A DNA stretch of 11,790 bases, from positions 1 through 11,790 of the forward strand of contig JAJJLU010004549.1 in assembly GCA_023807065.1 (NCBI GenBank). Direction: 5' to 3'. The stretch comes from Isotricha intestinalis (lineage: Eukaryota; Ciliophora; Litostomatea; Vestibuliferida; Isotrichidae). Under the pieces are notes generated by a model. It was not told the origin of the DNA. It made no database searches and saw only the letters and a program-made list of their open reading frames with translations. The position numbers and the translations under genes were made by a program. This document shows, piece after piece, positions 7,428-11,790 of the stretch; positions within the stretch are counted from its first letter, which is position 1; each line of letters opens with the position of its first letter.

Positions 7428-7835
7428 ATGAAAAGTCAATATCTAAAAATAAAAAAACATTGGAGTAATACTTCTCCGACTGTTTCAGGAATTTTAAATG
7501 GTTATTCTGAATCTAATAAACCAGATATAGAATTTAGTAATAAAATATTAGATTATATTCAAAATAATAATTTATTAAATAAATTTAATATTGCTTTAGA
7601 TTGTGCTTGTGGAATAGGAAGAGTAACAGATAATTTTTTAATAAATTATTTTAAAAGAATTGATATGTTTGAAAGAGAAAAATTATTATGGAAAGTTAAT
7701 AATATTAATGAAAATGATTTTTCAGAAAATAATTTTTATTCGATTGTTCAAAAATTAATCGATATTTCTAAAGAAGAAATTATTGGAAGAACTTTAAATA
7801 TTTTATTAAAAAAATTATATGAAAAAATATTTTAA
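7428..7835 (+). pseudogene. 5' fragment of an NTMT1-like N-terminal methyltransferase joined to unrelated sequence
   Basis: The 135-codon ORF begins like alpha-N-terminal protein methyltransferase 1 (NTMT1/METTL11A, about 220 residues in animals), which methylates the exposed N-terminal amine of proteins bearing an X-Pro-Lys/Arg type start. HWSNTSPTVSGILNGY (residues 11-26) matches the family's W-x(4)-PTVxGML-GGY segment. ALDCACGIGRVT (residues 56-67) matches SAM-binding motif I, and KRIDMFE (about 76-82) the next acidic strand. The family match stops there. The remaining 50 or so residues (from REKLLWKV, about nt 7674) are not NTMT-like and lack the post-motif I, substrate-pocket and C-terminal strands. 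The ORF stops 1 bp before the ATG of the decayed channel. It is probably non-functional as a methyltransferase; a chimeric small protein cannot be excluded. Confidence 0.75.
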
Positions 7836-7836
7836 T

Positions 7837-9720
7837 ATGAATACAAATGATAAAAATTCAACTTATAAAACTTCATCTGTTAATCAATTACTAACATCAA
7901 AAAAAGACAATTTATATCCAAACTTTAGCAAATAATACCTTAGATAATAGACAAACTAAAGATAATTATAATATTATATTTAAAAGTTTGAAAGAAAATA
8001 AAGTCACATATTCAATTGAAGAAAAAATATAGAACAAAAATCGATAATAAGTAAAAAATCAAAAAGAAGAACTTTAAGAATTCATTTTCCAAGAAATACT
8101 ATTTATCAAATTCAAACTTTAAGATATATGGATGATATAAAACTATAGTTGGAATAAATATTTTTAAAATCAGAATTTTTTATTTTTGTTTAGCTTTTCT
8201 TTCTTTTACTTCTTTTTTATGTTCAATTTTTGATAATGAAGATTTTATTAAAAATTTTTTAAATATTTGGAAAACAAATATGGCTTTAAAACAGAGGATT
8301 TATATACTAAAAAACCAGAAGAAATTATTTTTATATGTTATATTAATTGAAAAAAGGAAAATTTAAACTGTGGAAAATTTTTTTTAGATGTTTAAATATT
8401 TATCATCTTTTTTATGTTGTATCATATTATGGTTTAAATATTATTATAAATAGATTAATTAAAAATTGAAAAAAAAATTCTGAATATAATAGTTTTTATA
8501 GTTCAGGATTATTTCAATATTTTATTATTGAATATATAATTTGTTTAATATCATATTATCCGAAAATATACAAAGTATTTTATTTTTCAAAATATATAGT
8601 AAGATATATATATAGCTTTAATAGTATTATTTTCTTATTTTCTTTTATTAAATTATATAACATTGTTAAAAAATTTTTTAAGTCGATTTAGTTCAAGAAT
8701 AAGTGAAATTATATGTCAAACTTATAATACAAATAATAATATATTATTTATTATAAGAGCAGAAGTGAATTCAAATCAAATTTTTTTGTTCAATATTATT
8801 TATGATATATATATTAATTTCAACAATATCATTAAGGTCTTTTGAAGTTTAGGATATGATATAATTTTAGGATTAAATGGTAATAAAGGAAGAAATGACT
8901 TAAGAAGATTAATAAATAACTTTTGGTTAAGTATAATAACGATAACTGGAATTGGATATGATGATCAATATCCAAGAAGTAATTTAGAAAGAATTGTTGT
9001 TTTTCTTAGTTCTATTTATGTAATGTTTTTTTTAAGATTTTTAATTGCTAGTATTAGTGAAGGCATTCAATTTAATCCTAAAGAAAAAAGAGCTTATTTA
9101 AAAATGATAAAAATATTATCTAAGGAAATTTACATCATAAAAGTGCAGAATTAATAAAAGGAATTTTATTTTTAAGAAGAAATGGAATTAATTATAAATC
9201 TAAATTAGATGATATTCAAACTTTAATTAAAGAAAAAATTATTTTATTTAATGATTGTAATAATTTTAATAATGAATTACATGTTGAAAGATTTTATTCA
9301 ATTCCAATGCTTAATTTAATTGAAAAATGGAATATAAATTATCTAATTTTTTAAAAAGTTTAACAAAACATATAAGAAAAGTTGATTGCTTTGATAAAGA
9401 ATTACTCTTTTTAGAAAAAAGACAAAAAAAATATTTGAAAGATTAAAAAATATTAATTGTACTTCAAAAGAAAATTATTAAATTTCTTTTAGAACATAAT
9501 AATTATTTAAATAGAAATGTCATCACAGAATTAGGAGAATAAGAAAATGAAGAACAAAAATAAGAAGAAGAAAAATCAAAATATAAAAAATAAAAAATAA
9601 AAAAAAAATAAAGTAAAATTTGAAATGGAAAAATTAAAATTATTTCTTGTTCCTTCAATTACAAAAAGTTTTTTATCAAAAATAACTAATAAAAATAAAA
9701 ATATTATAAATATACATTAA
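7837..9720 (+). pseudogene. Decayed SK-type (calcium-activated, small-conductance-like) K+ channel gene
   Basis: Coding character persists in shifting frames. MNTNDKNSTYKTSS starts at 7837. A hydrophobic S1-like run, IFYFCLAFLSFTSFLCSIF, lies near 8170-8230. S2-S4-like hydrophobic stretches lie at about 8400-8725, including FSSRISEIICQTY. ISTISLRSFE (about 8817-8846) resembles the SK S5 end. The pore reads NNFWLSIITITGIGYDDQYP (8915-8974), followed by the S6-like IVVFLSSIYVMFFLRF. Then come FNPKEKRAYLKMIKIL and, after a shift, HHKSAELIKGILFLRRNG, which recalls the SK calmodulin-binding region. The filter TGIGYDD has Asp (GAT, 8960-8962) where SK channels have Gly, GYG being needed for K+ selectivity. 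At least ten frameshifts or stops occur. The Asn/Lys-rich C-terminal part (9350-9720) has several TAA codons at Gln-like positions. The open stretch 8663-8845 is one piece of this gene, not a separate gene. Confidence 0.75.
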
Positions 9721-10018
9721 GTAAATCCTAGAAATAACTATTTAAAAAAAATTATCAAATAAATCTAAATTTGATTTAATTAGAGAATATTGAAATAAAA
9801 AGAGCCAATTCATTTAAATTAAAAATTTAAAATTACATTATTAAATAAAAAACAATAAATAAAACTGAATATAGAATATTTTTCTGAAAGTTAAAAAAAG
9901 ATATATCAAATTTATTTTAAAATCTGGTTTGAAAAAATTATATATAATAAAATGTAAAAAATGATAAAATTAATTAAAAAATTTAATTTATTTCATATAT
10001 AAATTTTAAACATATTAT
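9721..10018. other. Degenerate tail and spacer between convergent pseudogenes
   Basis: Fragments such as NPRNNYLKK (just after 9720) and LSNKSKFDLIREY (about 9754-9792) suggest that the C-terminal tail of the channel remnant continues in broken form to about 9945. From there to 10018 the sequence is A/T-only spacer before the convergent minus-strand UCHL5 remnant. No separate gene or RNA is visible. Confidence 0.4.
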
Positions 10019-11031
10019 TTATTTTTTTTTGTTGTTGTTGGACTTATCTTCTTCTACTTTTTTAGCTTCATTATAAATATCTTCAAGATTACCTTTTTCA
10101 CTCATTAATTTCAATAATTCAAAAATTAAAGGAATATAATTGGGTTGTCTTCCTTCATTATCTAATTTAAATTTATTAATTTTTTCTTCTTCAACCTGAA
10201 TATTAATTTTATTACTTTGAATCATATTTTCAAATTCTAGAAGTGATTTTTCCAATTTATCTTTATTTAATTATTATAATCACTATATTTTTCATCTTCA
10301 ATTTTAACATCAATTAAACTTTTAATATAATTTCTTTTCTCAATAAATTCATTTTCTATTCTTTAAATTTTTCCAATCTATTAGGAAGAATAGCTAATAA
10401 ATTAAATTAAATTTCATTATTAATGTATGATTGAATCCTATTAAAAATATGTAATTTCACTTTTTTTAATCCATTCTTCATTTTTAACATTTTCTTCAAT
10501 TAAAATAGGTCCTTCTTTCAATCCATCAATTTCATAAATAGCATTTTTAAAATTTATATAATCAACAAACCGTTTTCAACAATTTTACTTTTAGTAAAAA
10601 TAAAATGTTCAGTCTTGAAAATTTATTATGTTCAATTTTTTAATGTTTTCTGAGTCAGAAATATATATTTCTCTATATAAGGTTCCTTTCTATTAATAAA
10701 AGATTTTAATTCTTTTAAAGTATTCTCCAATATCAATTTTATCTGAATTATTCATTAATTCTCCTAATATTGCTTGAATGGCACATGCATTTGTTATTAT
10801 TTGTTTTGTAAAAAAATAAATCTTCATCCCAATGAGATAATACTTGAGGTGCATAAACATTATTTTTCATATATTTGAAAAGAAATATTTAACCATATAT
10901 TGAATGTGTTGTTGATTCTAAAGTTTTTAAATCTAAAACTTCATCTAATTCAACTCCTTTTACTCCTATTTTTTTTATAAGTTCTCTCAATATCCCTGGA
11001 TCACTTTCTATTGTACACCATTCTGACATTT
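10019..11031 (-). pseudogene. UCHL5: Full-length but multiply broken UCHL5/UCH37 deubiquitinase
   Basis: The start MSEWCTIESDPGILRELIKK (ATG at 11029-11031) matches the UCH37 N-terminus (WCTIESDPGVFTEL). IFLFKY follows, then NACAIQAILGEL with the catalytic Cys codon at 10783-10785, and AIYEIDGLKEGPI with the catalytic Asp at 10525-10527. EEWIK, RIQSYINNEI and FNLLAI follow. The C-terminal ULD is one open stretch (10019-10255) containing KINKFKLDNEGRQPNYIPLI and FELLK, which matches the proteasome/INO80-binding tail of UCHL5. The length of about 337 codons equals the family norm (329 in human). Lesions include TAA at 10889-10891, an extra base in the run 10810-10816, shifts near 10717, 10672, 10608, 10570 and 10461, TAA at 10407-10409, TAG at 10356-10358, and shifts near 10325 and 10270. 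The catalytic His expected before FVDY near 10570 reads CGG (Arg) or, in the adjacent frame, GGT (Gly). Confidence 0.85.
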
Positions 11032-11413
11032 TTTATTATAGGTTTTGTTTAAATTTTTATTTTTTTTGGATTTATTCAATTTTTAAATTTAATTTTTAAT
11101 TATTATAAATTGATTATTTAAATTTTATATATTTTTTTGTGATTGAAGTATTTGGTATTATTTTTAGTTAATTTACATTCAATTTTGACATTTCATATCT
11201 TATGAAATTCATTTTATTCATCTTCTTTAAAAATATTTTTGTCTTTTGTCCATATTTCAACTCTTTTTCGAATTTTTTGGCATTTATTCTTCTATATTTA
11301 AATTAAATTATTATTTTTTCTTTCCGTTCGTTGAATTTTATTTTTTAATTAAGATAAATTTTGAAACAAATAATTTTAAATTGATTTTATAAAATTAAAA
11401 TTTATAAAAAAAT
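11032..11413. other. Divergent intergenic region with a possible minus-strand coding scrap
   Basis: This spacer separates the broken UCHL5 (minus, from 11031) and the broken coiled-coil gene (plus, from 11414), so it would have carried both promoters. On the minus strand 11303-11168 is open for about 44 codons, with AKKFEKELKYGQKTKIFLKK and ending RYEMSKLNVN-stop. It has no ATG at its head and no known family, and may be the 3' scrap of another dead gene. The rest is T-rich noncoding sequence. Confidence 0.35.
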
Positions 11414-11790
11414 ATGAATTCCCCTTTTGATTTGAAAATTCAAATTCCTATACTTAAAGAAATTATGGTAAAATTGTATTTTTTTGAAATGAAAAATCGT
11501 ATTTTAAATTTAGAGCAAAATAATAATTTTTTTAAATCAGAAAATGAAAGATTATCTAATTTAATCATTCTTTAAAAAAAGAAAGAATAGAATTAAAATC
11601 ATTAAATGATTCAAAAGAAAATACAATTAGAGAACAAATAGCAATTTTAAATAATTTAAAAAATGAAAATCTTGAAAATAAAATTAGATTTAGAAAAAAT
11701 AAATTCTGATTTAAATTATAGTACAATAGAATTGAATCAAAAAAATAAAACTTTAATAGAAAACCAAAATATTTTATTAGCTTCAATAAA
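11414..11790 (+). pseudogene. Broken coiled-coil gene, 5' part, running off the window
   Basis: ATG at 11414 opens 53 codons (MNSPFDLKIQIPILKEIMVK through KSENERLSNLI) to a TAA at 11573-11575. A one-base shift restores SLKKERIELKSLNDSKE and IAILNNLKNENLENK. A second shift near 11695 gives DLEKINSDLNYSTIELNQ and NKTLIENQNILLASI at the window end. Leu/Ile/Asn spacing with Glu and Lys fits a long coiled coil. No family can be assigned, since coiled coils look alike. The gene is 3' partial here and carries two frameshifts, in A-rich runs, in 377 bp. Confidence 0.6.

Noticed and set aside
8663..8845. 60-codon plus-strand ORF as an independent small protein
   Set aside because: Its sequence (FSSRISEIICQTY onward) continues in register with the flanking S4-S5 and pore remnants of the channel. 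Its ATG is internal.
2057..11031. Introns or programmed frameshifting as the cause of broken frames
   Set aside because: Frame changes are mostly one-base steps inside conserved motifs, often in A or T runs, with no GT...AG segment removed and no common slippery motif. In-frame stops are present too.
11565..11786. Minus-strand 73-codon open frame rich in Phe, Leu and Ile
   Set aside because: It is the reverse of Glu/Lys/Asn-rich coiled-coil coding on the plus strand, and its hydrophobicity is a by-product.
281..11790. Ciliate code with TAA/TAG read as Gln
   Set aside because: The two long intact ORFs encode Gln with CAA and end at sensible C-termini on TAA, one right after a CaaX motif. The stops in dead genes are accompanied by frameshifts, which recoding does not explain.
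1..11790. tRNA, rRNA, CRISPR array, bacterial operon or prophage
   Set aside because: No T-loop GGTTCGA-type sequence, no GC-rich structured RNA, no spaced short repeats and no Shine-Dalgarno sites. The families present are eukaryotic.

Overview
The window is about 80% or more A+T by eye. It comes from a eukaryote, most likely a free-living or gut-dwelling protist. The encoded families are eukaryotic: B-box zinc fingers, a CaaX tail, an N-myristoylation signal, a UCHL5/UCH37 deubiquitinase, an NTMT1-like N-terminal methyltransferase, an SK-type K+ channel and a UBR-like zinc finger. No introns are evident. The two intact genes use ordinary CAA glutamine codons and end in TAA, so the standard code fits. 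I cannot name the species. Asn-rich tracts, BspA-type (DUF285) leucine-rich repeats and arginine-type ADP-ribosyltransferases suggest a lineage with large expanded accessory families.

Layout. 281-2020 (-) is an intact RING-like/B-box/coiled-coil protein with six near-identical 78-bp BspA-type LRR units and a C-terminal CaaX box. 2057-2735 (+) is a broken Cys-rich, UBR-box-like gene. It is followed by a coiled-coil remnant on the other strand (about 2745-3245) and another + remnant (3226-3481), with the strand switch on a 16-bp palindrome. 3580-6519 (-) is an intact 979-residue protein with an MGCFC lipidation signal, a poly-Asn linker, an alpha/beta domain and a C-terminal ADP-ribosyltransferase fold with R-STS-ExE residues. 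6640-7075 (+) is a decayed BspA-type LRR array. 7076-7427 is noncoding and holds a strikingly GC-rich imperfect palindrome with four CCAAT-box cores. 7428-7835 (+) is a 5' fragment of an NTMT1-like methyltransferase joined in frame to unrelated sequence. 7837-9720 (+) is a decayed SK-type K+ channel. 10019-11031 (-) is a full-length but multiply broken UCHL5 gene. 11414 to the window end (+) is a broken coiled-coil gene that runs off the edge.

Interpretation. Two long clean ORFs sit among five or more gene remnants that carry a frameshift or stop roughly every 50-150 bp. The window therefore looks like a gene-turnover region, such as a subtelomere or duplication zone, in which copies of housekeeping genes decay while two fast-evolving accessory genes are kept. 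Both survivors carry lipid-anchor signals, one C-terminal prenyl and one N-terminal myristoyl/palmitoyl, so both products are predicted on the inner face of membranes. One looks built for protein binding, the other for NAD-dependent modification. That they work together is only a hypothesis. Regionally poor assembly polishing is the main alternative explanation for the broken genes.
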